Source: Allodiplogaster sudhausi
Lineage: Eukaryota > Nematoda > Chromadorea > Rhabditida > Diplogasteridae
Direction of reading: 5' to 3'
DNA: 64,000 nt
NCBI GenBank assembly: GCA_945643635.1
Contig: CALZFC010000009.1
Location: forward strand, 4,383,501 to 4,447,500
Under the pieces are notes generated by a model. That model was not told where the DNA came from, made no database searches, and worked only from the letters and a program-made list of their open reading frames with translations. Shown here one piece after another: positions 12,857 to 23,035 of this stretch. A program made the translations under genes and the position numbers. Position 1 is the first letter of the stretch; each line of letters starts with the position of its first letter.

Positions 12857-12936
<80 letters not shown>

Positions 12937-13540
12937 TGGGAGAGGAGTGAGATCTCGATTTCATGCATGTTGCGCTGGCATTGATTGCTCCTCTGGCAGT
13001 TGAAAAGCTGTGATCAAGAGAATGGATCGGTTCCTGCCCATATTCAGAGGCGACGTTTATTTTTTTTTTTTTAGCTTCTATCTTATGTTTTTCCTCTGAA
13101 CAGCCCAACCATTTAAATAATTTTTTTGTGTTTTCCTTTCTTTACTATTTCCAATGTATACTAATCGTAAGTGTACAAAAGTTTCAGGGCGCTCGTGTAA
13201 TTACTTTCCTGCCACGTTGCCAGTCATTTTCTCATCTAAAAGAATTGTGCAATCGTTGCTTGTACCATTTTCAATCGTTTTCAGAGCAAGAGAGAGAGAG
13301 AGTCGCCGTGAAGTGGACTGGTTTCGGTCATGCGCGAGGCATTCGAGACCGCGCCGAGATTGGTAGGCTAACGACTCGGTTTATGTCCTTCTCCATTCAT
13401 TTCCTAGATGTAACTCAAGTTACTCCTAACAGCCTTTTTAACGTAGACAATGCACATGTTTGGAAAGAAAATTTAGAAAATAATAAATAACTTTGAAGAA
13501 TATTTGTAAAACTATAGTGCGCGAAAACTCAATATATCTC
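10740..13540. repeat. CT/GA-rich region without convincing genes
   Basis: Microsatellite tracts at 11943-11983 (CT), 12210-12247 (GA), 12476-12512 (GA) and 12858-12927 (GA) dominate. A possible exon at 13285-13362 has an acceptor and a donor, but its phase does not connect to the membrane-protein exon at 13550, so I do not call it. Confidence 0.5.
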
Positions 13541-13549
13541 CTTTGACAG

Positions 13550-15036
13550 TGCATCCTCGCGGGAGGCAGCGACGAAGAGAGCGATGGCTGCATTTCCTCG
13601 TGGACGCTGCTGTTATCATTCCTGGCCATCTTCGCCTTCCTCTTCATCCTCCGCATCGTCTACAATCTCTTCGTCGAAGTCGCCGACGCCCGAGACAGCC
13701 ACCGCCTGCTGCAGGGCATGTACTCGTACGAGGTTGGCACTCTTACGAGAAGAAACTTTCGTGCTCACATCCCATACGAGGTTGACTTGTGGGTATGTAT
13801 GTATGTGCATATGATTATAAATACGAGAATAATTAATTTCAAATCGGAAATTGTATTATACATATTAATTCTCAATTTTTTCCGACAAATCAATAGAGTA
13901 TAGACGCAGTGGCATCATGGCTCATTCTTCCTATTTTTTCAGTCCTAATAAAAATTCCTCTCGATATAGTGAGAAAGATATTAACTTTCTTCCAGACGCG
14001 CTGCGACTGCCTGGGATGCCGGGACGCTGCTCCTTCTGCATACGTAAACGACGCCTATAAGCACGCCGACATGGTATTCGTGTAAGACATGGTATTCATC
14101 TATTGTTCGAACTAACATTCCAGCAGACTGCTCTGAAAAAATACGCTCATGGTATTGAGAGACATCTCTCAAGAGTTATTGGCGATTAATCTGTTCAGTT
14201 CACTCTTTGTGTGTACATATATACATATGGCATGAAATTCCCATTTGAGAATATGCAATTCGTAATACTCATTTATAGTTTTCGCCAGTTATGTACTATA
14301 CTTATGTACTTACTATAAAGGTAACTATTGAATTCTGAAAGCAAAAACTTTCCACTACTGAAACCTTTTATAAATATCACCATTAGCTATAAATTGTTAC
14401 AAAATATGAAGTAAAGATGATTTTGTTAAAGCAGGACGATAATGGAGGCTCGAATCGCCGCGGCTGCTCTGGGAGTAAGTACTCCCATTCTCCCGTGCTA
14501 TTTCGGCGGTCACAGAAACCCGCCGCGAAGAAAAAGCACGAGCGAATGAGAGTGCCGAGTTTGAAATCTTACAAATTTATTTGTTCCTGGTTTATGTGGT
14601 ATGTAAAATGTATGTGCGAACTGTTATGTACCTACCCAAATGTCTCTCTCTGTCAGTCTCATCATGACAATCCTAGGTCTGGACTACAATTTTTTCGATC
14701 ATGCGGACCTTTTTCACTTTCTATTTTATGATCTTGCCGAAGCCATGATCAACTCAGTAGGAGGTACAGTATTCTTGTCACTGCACAGTTTTCGGAGGAT
14801 GAACTGCCCGTTGTTCTAAAATTCTTAATTTGAAAATTTGAATAAACATACAAAAATTCAGTTGAGACAAAAATATTGTGGGCAACGACAGTAAAGTACT
14901 TGTGCTCGTCCGCGATGAGCCAGTCAGAAAAGTCGGAAATGACGTCCTGCCACTCTTTCAATCTCCTCCTTCCGCAGGGATCGCAGCGGGATTTGACATC
15001 GTAGAATTGTTAGAAAATGTTAATAGAGATGTATAA
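13550..15036 (+). CDS. Single-pass membrane protein with Cys-rich juxtamembrane motif, 5' end not found
   Basis: Exons 13550-13792, 13996-14079, 14435-14474, 14677-14763 and 14978-15036 join in phase and end at TAA, giving about 170 residues. The first visible exon holds one hydrophobic segment (WTLLLSFLAIFAFLFILRIV), which looks like a transmembrane helix. Exon 2 starts with TRCDCLGCRD, a compact three-Cys motif. The last two exons read LDYNFFDHADLFHFLFYDL and then GIAAGFDIVELLENV. An in-frame TGA immediately upstream of the 13550 acceptor means at least one more 5' exon must exist. Donors gtatgt and gtaagt are strong; the exon 2 donor gtgtaa is weaker. I do not recognise the family. The topology and the possible metal or palmitoylation role of the Cys motif are guesses. 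Confidence 0.6.
14474..14630 (+). repeat. Dispersed repeat, copy a
   Basis: Contains tatttcggcggtcaca, then gcgaatgagagt and an a/t-rich part ending in a gtatgtaaaatgtatg-like stretch. The same order of blocks recurs at 15070-15205, so an intron segment was duplicated or the same small repeat inserted twice. Confidence 0.5.
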
Positions 15037-15069
15037 GTTAAATGAGGACGATCACCGAAATTTTTTATC

Positions 15070-15205
15070 TAGGTTCGAGTTCCCGCTTCTACCACATGCT
15101 ATTTCGGCGGTCACACAAAAGCGAGCGAATGAGAGTTCCAAGGGCCGCGAAATCTCATAAATTTCATACACCTCTTTTAACATATTATGTACAATGTATG
15201 TATGT
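15070..15205 (+). repeat. Dispersed repeat, copy b
   Basis: Second copy of the block seen at 14474-14630 (tatttcggcggtcaca, gagcgaatgagagt, aaatctcataaattt), with small gaps. It lies just after the stop codon of the membrane-protein gene. Confidence 0.5.
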
Positions 15206-15241
15206 ATTAATATGCATGTACATATAGCCAAATGCTATAAT

Positions 15242-15247
15242 AATAAA
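15242..15247 (+). terminator. Poly(A) signal of the membrane-protein gene
   Basis: AATAAA about 205 bp downstream of the TAA at 15034-15036. Confidence 0.4.
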
Positions 15248-15421
15248 CAAACACGAACATATCCACGCTTTACCGACTTTTCTGTTGTAAGCTTAATTTG
15301 GAGAAAATCTACATCGTTTTATTTGTTTTTATTGTGCAGTGTTTTAGGCCCTTCAATAATTTAATGACTAATCAACTCCGAAGAAGTTCAAATCATTTCT
15401 TTATTTCATCTGCAGTTTTGA

Positions 15422-15427
15422 TTTATT
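15422..15427 (-). terminator. Poly(A) signal of the minus-strand secreted-protein gene
   Basis: Plus-strand tttatt is AATAAA on the minus strand, 17 bp past the stop codon of the gene at 15444-15850. Confidence 0.45.
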
Positions 15428-15443
15428 CGGTGATCGACCTTCT

Positions 15444-15850
15444 TTAACATAGGAGGGGAATCTTCACCTTGCGGCATATATCGTCCTTAGCTTTCCCGGC
15501 TTCTTCGCCGACTTTCCCGGCCAGTATGTCGGCTTGTCTTCCGATCTGCTCACCTGGGCCTTCTCGCTTGCGGCGAAGCTGCGCTTGGATATCATCGTGA
15601 GGCTCACAACCGGCAAAGCCGCATGGCTTGAGTGGCATGGCGATGGAATCGTTATAGCCGTTCATTGTCTCGTCATCGCTAGTCGGGTTTGTCACCGGCA
15701 GCGCGTGCAAGAACTGAACCAGGAGTTTTTCATCAACTACAATATGGAATACTTTATATTAATATTATAATAATTTCTCGTTAAAGTAACCTGAAACCCA
15801 GCAATGCCGAGAACCAGAACCAGTGGCACAAAGAATGGGCCGAGCATCAT
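15444..15850 (-). CDS. Small secreted protein with four cysteines, unknown function
   Basis: Two exons, 15850-15791 and 15713-15444, join in phase 0 to 109 residues. Exon 1 encodes a signal peptide (MMLGPFFVPLVLVLGIAGFQ). Exon 2 encodes a hydrophilic mature part with KPCGFAGCEP near the middle, an RRKRE basic cluster that could be a processing site, a Gly/Ala/Lys/Glu helix-like stretch (GKVGEEAGKAKDD) and a C-terminal LLC. Four cysteines would allow two disulfides. The intron is 77 nt with a gttact donor and a ttcag acceptor. It converges with the plus-strand membrane-protein gene. No family recognised. Confidence 0.65.
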
Positions 15851-16782
15851 CTTCGAGTATTCAAGACTTCTTTCTACTTATCCCGAACCTTAAAAACATT
15901 AATTAACAACAATAATGGAAATGAGAGAAAGTGTTCATGGAAGTTTTTCGGCCACTTTTATTGTAACCACTGAATCATCGGAGCCATATTCGCCTACTCA
16001 TATCACATGGAATTCTATTGAAATGTTTTGTATGCTCATTACAATGGCATTCAGGCCCGGGCGCTTTCTCGTCTCCATTTGCCTAGTTCTGTTGGTTAGT
16101 CATCATTATCGCTTTTGTCGAAAAGCAGCTGTGCTTCACCGACTGCTAGATTGTTTAATACGGCAGCCATATGTCATATGCAATGGGAAAGCGAAACAAT
16201 CGAAGGATGCAGAGATATGCCTTAAGAATTATAATTAGTGAAATTATAGAAGACGCCATCGCTCTCTTCGTATAAGCGTTCGGGGATAGCAGGATTTATC
16301 GCTGCAACCGCTGCCGCAGAACCGCAGACGCATTTCGATCGAAGCATAATATATGAGAGCAAGTGAATTTACAAATCAAAAAAATAAATAACATCGTTGT
16401 AAGTACCGAAGAAACTGCGAGTACAAGAGGAATAAAAGGACTCCACCCGTCTTTGACGAGTTTGAAGAAGGTAGTTGAAGATGACTACTGAATGTATGTT
16501 TCTTATTCGCCTTGTCCCCCGCTTCCACAACTTCAAACGGTTAAATTGAACATATAAAAAAGAGATTGTAAATGTAATAAAAAAAAATTTTCTAGTGAGT
16601 TGGCTTGGCAACCTGACGCGCAGTCTTTGTTCACGCGGATCCTGCTCGAGTCCAGCTAAAGCACTCGTCCGCTCTCCACGTTTACATAGGCTGCCATGGT
16701 CTCCTTGCTGTAACATCCTGCTAGCAGAAGTTAGAACAACGCGTATAATTTTTTAAAGTAAATTTTTTATAAATTTACTAAC

Positions 16783-16857
16783 CTCGAAGACATCCGAAAT
16801 TGTGTAGCCCTTAGAGAGCGCGAGTTCAATTTCATAAATGGCCCGGCGGCCAATCAG
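16783..16857 (-). CDS. Isolated minus-strand exon with a polymerase-B-like peptide (tentative)
   Basis: A 75-nt segment bounded by acceptor ctacaag and donor gttagt. It reads LIGRRAIYEIELALSKGYTI and then SDVFE. The pattern E-(I/L)-x-x-A-(L/x)-x-x-G-Y-x-I-x-x-(I/V)-(Y/F)-E resembles a segment of protein-primed family B DNA polymerases, such as those of Maverick/Polinton elements. I could not connect it to further exons. It may be a decayed element fragment, or chance. Confidence 0.2.
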
Positions 16858-17124
16858 CTTGTAGAAATTATATTTTAAAATGGTTTAAAAGTTAAATGTA
16901 AAAAAAACCAATTCATCAACGTGTTTGCAGCCGTGCTATTAATCTAGGCAAAAGTGGTGCCAGTTTCATAAAAAGTTCATGAACATTTCAGAAAAAGTTG
17001 CTTTAAGTTTCGGAGTAAAGATGACACAACTTTTCTTTCTTTTTTAACAAGCGAATTTTATGAACAGTTACTTTAATGTTTTTTTAATGTATTTACTGTA
17101 TGCTGAATTGCCATTTTTGGTTAT

Positions 17125-18279
17125 TTGAGAACAATGAACAACTTATTGATGCCAATTCGGCGTCGACATCCGAATCTCCCATATGTCCGCTTACATCCAA
17201 TGGTTTTCTTCGCGCCCAACGAGAGTCTTCTTCTTGACCGATTTCGCATGAGGCCAGCCCGAGTGAGACAGCTTGTTAACCACCTTGTTTCTGCACTCAA
17301 CCACTACTCCTTGGCGATTGGGCCATCTCCGTTGAAAACCAGGCAAGATGAGCACTCCGAATGAGGAAGAAAGACAGCAGAGAGAGAGAGAAAGACAATT
17401 GATTTAAAAATTCTCATTCTTCTGCGGGCGTTGTTTACAAATGCGTCACAGTCGGTGCTGGCAGATCTGTTTGGATGCTGTCAAACTACTGTTGTGAATG
17501 TTCTTGCACGAACTCTGGATGGCATGCAGATGCTTTGGGACACACAAGTCCGCTTCCCACTGACGAGCCCACTCTACTGCGCTGGAGCAGCAGATGCGTT
17601 CTCGAGGCGCACTCGATTTGCAAGTAAGATGTTCATGGAACAACAAGGAAACAAGATTAAAAAATGCAGTAGCTTCATAATAGTTCATTTTAATTAAAAT
17701 GTCATCGGGTTGATTGATGGGACGCTGATACCCATCATGGCTCCTGAGGACTCCCCTTGGCAGTATCGTACAAGAAAAGGGTGGACTGCCATCAATGTCC
17801 TAGTTGTTTGCGATGCGGTCGGGCGCATCGTATACTGTAACTGCCGATTCCCCGGAAGCTGCCATGATGCGTACATCTTCAGGCAGTCATCACTTGCTGA
17901 TGTCTACGCGCAGGGAGCAATTCCTCCCGGATATGTGATACTAGGTGATTCTGGATTTGCATGCAATAGTTTTGTTGTCACACCATACCGAAATCCACAA
18001 AACCAAGCCGAGGAAGAGTTCAACCGGGAGCATTGTCACACCAGAGTCCTTGTGGAACAGGCAATCGGAATGTTGAAGCGAAGGTTCGGTTGCCTACGAA
18101 GCCAACTTCGTGTGCAACCACGAACTGCCATCAAGTACATCATGGCATCCGTGATCCTGCACAACTACATCATTTCCAATATCACAGGGGGCTACCCTAT
18201 CCCTCTTCCACGTCTTGCCACAATGCCTCACCCTCTTCCTGGAATTGATCCCAGAGTTCACATGACTACTCATCTGTAA
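17125..18279 (+). CDS. HARBI1-type PIF/Harbinger transposase, possibly non-functional
   Basis: Three coding blocks: about 17125-17343, about 17395-17621 and 17701-18279. The last shows the DDE_Tnp_4 nuclease: VIGLIDGTLIPI with the first Asp, then VILGDSGFACN with the second Asp, and VEQAIGMLKRRFGCLR with the Glu. The middle block has LADLFGCCQTTVVNVLAR, the usual helix-turn-helix DNA-binding part. Order and spacing match HARBI1-like transposases, which cut and paste Harbinger elements. The first intron would use a GC donor (gcaaga). The second has a good donor (gtaaga), but I find no AG acceptor in the correct frame before 17701 (TAA at 17695-17697), so the copy may be broken. Terminal inverted repeats and the companion Myb-like gene were not found. 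Confidence 0.8.
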
Positions 18280-18289
18280 TCGTATTCAG

Positions 18290-18990
18290 TTGCCAATTCA
18301 TAAAGTATTTTCTTGTGTCGAAATAGCAAATCTTAATGGTTTTTTAACAACAAATTACTAGAACAAACTACGATATCGAGAAGAAGCTAACTTCTAAAAC
18401 AGTTTTCATATCTTGAAAAGTATACTGTACACAGCCTACAATAACATATGAGAAGCAACTAAATTGTTAAAAACAAGTCCTCTCGTGCGCTTCTGAGAGA
18501 GTGCACGAGAGGACGAGGGCGCGAGTCGTTGGCGCCCCTGTTGCGTTCCAGGAGGACGGCCGCATCGTCCACCACCTCCTGTAACTGAAGAAATAACAAT
18601 AAAAGCAAGAAAGACGATATGTTTATATAAATTAATAGAAAAAATAATCTTATCGGATACTTTTTAAAAGATGGGCAATCATAGCTTTTTTCTTCCTTTT
18701 AAAATACATCCCAGCGCCTTTTAAAGGTATGCTAACGAAAGAAGTAGCCAAGCGGGTCCGCGGGTACAAAATATTCAAGAAAATAATCCTTAATAAAAAG
18801 AAGCACGGTAAAGTGTGTAGCAAAGACGAGAAGTTGGTTCGTGTTCGAGAGATGAGAGATGTTAAAAACAACGAGTTTTTTAACAGAAGGTAATAAAAAT
18901 AATGCAATCTACTTGCAAAGCTAAATAAAACGAAAAGGATAGGACCCGTGAGTTAAAACAGGATGAGTTTGTCAAAAACCATACTGACGT
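18290..18990. other. Spacer after the HARBI1-like gene
   Basis: Mostly AT-rich. A GC-rich block at 18485-18590 has a minus-strand acceptor (cttcag) and is open in several frames, one with GGRCGRPPG. I cannot tell which frame, if any, is coding. Confidence 0.3.
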
Positions 18991-18999
18991 TTTAACAAC

Positions 19000-19348
19000 T
19001 CAATGCATATTTTTTAAGATAAATGCAAGAATAACAATGTAAAAAAAACTACCGACGACCTGAAGATCCCTCTTTATTAATAGTTTTTGTAACAACTGAG
19101 TAATTATAAGCATCTTTGCATATTCCATCACAACTAAAAGCTTTGATGCTGACTTTCCATAACAAACCTTGCATGCCTTGCCCTCCTGATCGCACATGCA
19201 GAGGCCATTCCATTTCCCTAGGAGCTTCTTGTCGAAGACCTTCATGAGCGGAATGGAGTGCTCCTTGCAGAGCGCCTTCACCAGCGGCGCATCCTTGGCA
19301 GCAGACGCGGCCGGGGCGGCCGAGGCAGGCGCCGGCTTGACGTCATCT
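19000..19348 (-). CDS. Ribosomal protein eS12-like C-terminal exons (partial gene or pseudogene)
   Basis: Exon 19348-19168 is followed by 19059-19000, with a gtttgt donor and a cttcag acceptor in phase 0. The first exon has an Ala/Pro-rich lead (KPAPASAAPAASAAK), then PLVKALCKEHSIPLMKVFD, then LLGKWNGLCMCDQEGKACK. This follows the eS12 (RPS12) C-terminal pattern of LV-x-ALC, x-IPLIKV, LG-x-W-x-GLC and D-x-EGK. The next exon begins VVG, as eS12 does after that point, but then diverges into a hydrophobic tail and stops. The normal eS12 N-terminal domain is not found nearby. It could be a truncated retro- or tandem copy, or a divergent protein with an eS12-like fold. Confidence 0.45.
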
Positions 19349-20020
19349 CTGCAGGAATACCCCTCTTCAACATCACATTCAAATATACAAAAATTCGTTC
19401 ACGTACTGAAATAGCAAGTAAAATTTATAAAATTAGCACGGACAAACAGAGAATTATATTTAAAAGCGACTAGCTGTCGAGGCTAAACAAGTTGAGTTGC
19501 CTTCAAAAAATTTACTAGGCCGAGCTTGTTTCAAATTCCACTTGTTCTTGGTTGAGAGTTGTGTCACATTTAAAGATGCGGAAATAGTGTGCAAAACTGA
19601 GAGGGCAAAAGTGAGTAGAAATTTTTTAGAATGTTTTCTTCTCTCACTTTTACGCACTCTCTCGTGTCAGAGACATAAACTTTAGCGAACTTTCATGGTC
19701 GGCGCAGTTTGAAAAGTGCGTCAAGTTCTGCAAAGGAAGGGAGTAAATGTGAATGAACTAAGCCATTTTCCATAGTAAACAGGCACAAAACTTGCGTTAA
19801 GTTTTTATTTATGCTCGTTCAAATTTCACTCAGCTCTGGTTTAACTTTTCGTATTAGATTAATAGCACGGCAGGTGTCGCATGTGGTTTAATTTCTGTGT
19901 GGCAAGCAGTGCAGAGAGCGTTGACGAGACTCCCTTTGCAGCGCATGGGGAGGATGTCAATGTGCATACATATGTACTTATAGTCGAAGTAAAAATATGT
20001 ACCTCGCGATACTTTTACGA

Positions 20021-20207
20021 TTAGATCCATGAGGGGTAAGCGAAGCGCTCCGAAAGCCATCGCTCTCCATTGTCCACAGGGTACCCCCTGTTCTTCTGGG
20101 TGTACCGGCACACCTGAAATATGATACATTATGGGAGAAAATAGTAAAGGAAAACACATACGAACTACTGGATTGTCGTCTGTCTCCTCCGCTGCTTGCT
20201 CATAGAG
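20021..20207 (-). CDS. Pair of candidate minus-strand exons, unknown protein
   Basis: Exon one, from 20207 down to about 20164, reads LYEQAAEETDDNPV after a ttcag acceptor. Exon two, from 20113, follows another ttcag. In one frame exon two reads CRYTQKNRGYPVDNGERWLS and ends AYPSWI at TAA 20023-20021. In another it reads GVPCGQWRAMAFGALRLPL and continues. The strong gtatgt donor of exon one favours the second frame. A weaker gttcgt donor favours the first, which looks more like a natural C-terminus. It lies upstream of the eS12-like exons on the same strand, but I could not join them. Confidence 0.3.
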
Positions 20208-20666
20208 CTGAAAGCATACTTTTCTTTCCAAAGAACACGTCTGCGTTATATATTTTTTCTAATAACTTTTTTTGTGATTGTTGATCCAACATCACCCACA
20301 TATGTACAGTCCCGCCTAGGATCTTGGTACCAAGGAGGGATCGGATACATCGGATTGATCCAAATGCATAATCGTTAATAACTATTGTTCAAGGGAAAAT
20401 AAAAAATATTTTAAATGGTTCATTAGGTTGCTTATAGAGAGCGGATGCTACTGTTAAAAATCGATAATTTCTTATCATTTGATAAGAAGTTATCAGTTTT
20501 TGGTTATAAAAAATTTCATTTTTAATATTTTCAAAGAAATTTCTCCTGTACCATTATTTTGTCTCTACCCACATCCCCAAATAATAAAAGTAGAGATTTT
20601 ATCATTGATAACGGAAATCGATAAATCAGACTTTATCACGCATGTTCATATGCACACAAAAAACAT

Positions 20667-20825
20667 TGTTTGATATATCAAACAATTTCATACAAACAAT
20701 TTGTTCTTTATCTGCGCCAAAACAATGCTGTTCCATATAGCAAACAATCATTGTTTGATGCGCGATTGTTTGGCATATCAAACAATTTGTTTCAACGAAA
20801 TTGTTTGGCATATCAAACAATCACA
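20667..20825. repeat. Cluster of tgtttga palindromes, left
   Basis: The 18-bp perfect palindrome tgtttgatatatcaaaca lies at 20667-20684. Variants follow (gtttggcatatcaaacaat twice, and several caaacaat/attgtttg units) up to 20825. Confidence 0.7.
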
Positions 20826-21492
20826 GCGCAGCCGCCTTGGCTCCGCCCCCTTCTGCTTGCGCACCCATTTTTCATGGAATTTTAGCCGTTTTCTTATATT
20901 CTTCGACAAGGGATGCTAATTACCAAACTTTTTCGATATCTAATTAGCTAACCCTCTTACACACCCTCTCCTACATTCTCTCCATCTCTCTCTCTCTGTG
21001 CTATCAGGAATCTCAAACACGACCCACAAACTAGCCAGTTAATCGTCTTTTGCAGCTATTATTGCGGTTTTCGCTATAAAACAGTTTAAACTGTAGTTAA
21101 ATCGTGAGAACAAAAGCTGCAAAAGTTGAAAAACTGGCTAACCTGGTTTGTGGGGAAGTGTTGGCGCCGTCGTCGTTGTATCTGGAAATAGAATTAGAAT
21201 TTTGCCTCCGACCGGACCCGAACCACCACCCCGCGCATCCCGTACCCAAGCCCCTACCACCACACTACCCGCACTAGTGATCTGAATGTTGAAGAACTTA
21301 TCCAAATGAAAAGGGCGGCGCCCATAGAGAACGTTGCGAAGAGAATGGAGAGAGAGAGAGAGAGGGAAGAGACAGAGTAAAAGAGAGAGAGAGGGAGAGG
21401 GAGAACTTTACGAACTCGGTCTCGCCATCTGTGCCAATTTTGCTAAAAGCCAAAAGGTTTTTTCGAGAGTTTTACTGCTCAACGTGACTTAT

Positions 21493-21767
21493 GTTGCGTC
21501 TCTCTCTATCATAAATGTTTCTAGAGAGAAAGGCGGTTTTTTGAGCTATTTTGTGTTGTATAAAAGTAAGTCTGAACGATTAGACATTTAAAAGTAGTTT
21601 CCTCATCCGAGGTCTGAGAAGAGAAATGCCCCAGTTTTTGCGTTTCTTTTGAGAAAATCACCTAGAGAGAGCCCATCAGTTGCTTCTCTCTCTATCCTAC
21701 ATTTTTCTACAGAAAAAGGCGGTTTTTTTAAGCTATTGAATGTTCTATAACAGTAAGTCTGAACGAC
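21493..21767 (+). repeat. Direct repeat pair of about 88 bp
   Basis: Segments 21493-21580 and 21679-21767 share the order gttgc-tctctctctatc, aaaggcggttttttga-like, agctatt and agtaagtctgaacga. Confidence 0.6.
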
Positions 21768-21910
21768 ATCCGAGGTCTGAGGAGGTCACGTAGACAGGCG
21801 CACCTGTGGCTAGAGAGTGAGAGAGAGAGAGAGAGAGAGAAGGAAGGGAGAGAGAGAAGAAAGGGAGAGAGGGAAAGAAAGAAAGAATTAAAGAAAGACA
21901 GAAAGAACTA

Positions 21911-22174
21911 TCTTTCTCTTTATAAGTGAACACTGTTCGTGATGTCAGAAGTTGGCCGTGTGGCAAAAGTTGGATCCCTCGCATTTGTGCGTGTAATCAA
22001 ACCGCTCAACGGTATTTATCCGCATCTCTCTGTACCTCATTAGAACCGCCTTTCTGTGTAGAATCTAATGACATAGAGAGAGAGTGACCTTTCCGTCTCT
22101 TTATAGCGATCACAGCAAAAGAAACACACAAACTCACAAATCTCAGAAACAGTCGTTTCTGAGATTTGTTAGTT

Positions 22175-22216
<42 letters not shown>

Positions 22217-22560
22217 GAGAGAGAGAGAGATAGGGAGAGAGAAGGAGAGAGGGAGCGAGGGAGCGAAACACCGAGAGAGAGAGAGAGAGAGGAGAGAGAG
22301 ACCATATTGATTGATAATTGAGCGCAGAAACGACTGCGTGTGAGATTTGTGTTTTTGTGTTTCTTTTAATGTGAACGCTATAAAGAGACGGAAAGGTCAC
22401 TCTCTCTCTATGTCATTACATTCTACACAGAAAGGTGGTTCTAGTGAGGTACAGAGAGACGCGAATAAGTAAAGTTGAGCGGTTTGATTACACGCACAAA
22501 TGCGAGGGATCCAACTTTTGCAACACGGCCAATTCCTGGTTCACTTATAAAGAGAAAGAG
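21911..22560. repeat. Inner palindrome centred on a GA tract
   Basis: The left arm from 21911 (tctttctctttataagtga) is matched by the reverse complement ending at 22560. Shared internal blocks include ggatcc, a cacgcacaaatgcgag stretch, and gacggaaaggtcactctc. The spacer at 22175-22320 is a GA microsatellite. Confidence 0.75.
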
Positions 22561-22656
22561 AATATGTTGACTAATGGTACCCAATTGAACGGCGTACTGT
22601 CGGTTTTTATGAAAAATAAAACGGGCAAAACATGTTGGGAAAACATTGGCCACATA

Positions 22657-22735
22657 TGGGTTTGAACCCTTGTGTCGCTGCTCGACGTTGCCTAACTCGC
22701 CAGATCGGACGTGATCGCTACTTCGCCATCGCGGC
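22657..22735 (-). repeat. tRNA-like pol III box pair
   Basis: On the minus strand, tctggcgagttaggcaac (22704-22687) resembles a tRNA A box and gggttcaaaccc (22668-22657) a B box, at about tRNA spacing. I could not fold a full acceptor stem, so this looks like a tRNA-derived fragment and not a functional tRNA gene. Confidence 0.4.
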
Positions 22736-22746
22736 TGCGCTGCGGT

Positions 22747-22925
22747 TGTTTGATATATCAAACAATTTCCATGAAACAATCCAAACAATTGCCTCGGAAT
22801 GGATAGCGTGCAAATAGGTAAAACAAATTGTTTGATATGCCAAACAATTTTTTTGAAACAATTGTTGTTTCAAACAATTTATAAAACAATCGTGCACCAA
22901 ACAATGTTGTTTCAAACAATTTTTT
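22747..22925. repeat. Cluster of tgtttga palindromes, right
   Basis: The same 18-bp palindrome lies at 22747-22764, followed by several gtttgatatgccaaac and gtttcaaacaattt variants to 22925, mirroring the left cluster. Confidence 0.7.
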
Positions 22926-22934
22926 TTTGTGTGT

Positions 22935-23035
22935 GATGTAAAGTTTCGCCTTACGATTCTGAATCTAATTATGTACATGCTGTTGAAAACTGATTACATA
23001 ATTAGATTCAGAATCGTAAGACGAACCTTTACATC
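22935..23035. repeat. 100-bp perfect-stem hairpin
   Basis: The two arms, starting at 22935 and ending at 23035, are nearly exact reverse complements (cgattctgaatctaatta against its inverse). The loop of about 20 bp contains tgctgttgaaaac. Confidence 0.75.

Noticed and set aside
13285..13362. A 78-nt segment with acceptor ttttcag and donor gtaggc
   Set aside because: No frame joins in phase with the membrane-protein exon at 13550, and part of it is a GA tract.
16369..16716. Minus-strand ORF of 115 codons
   Set aside because: The first part is arginine-rich and the rest runs through AT-rich, intron-like sequence. It does not join in a convincing phase to the exon at 16783-16857.
22657..22735. 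A functional tRNA gene
   Set aside because: A and B boxes are present, but I could not pair acceptor and anticodon stems, and it lies inside a repeat element.
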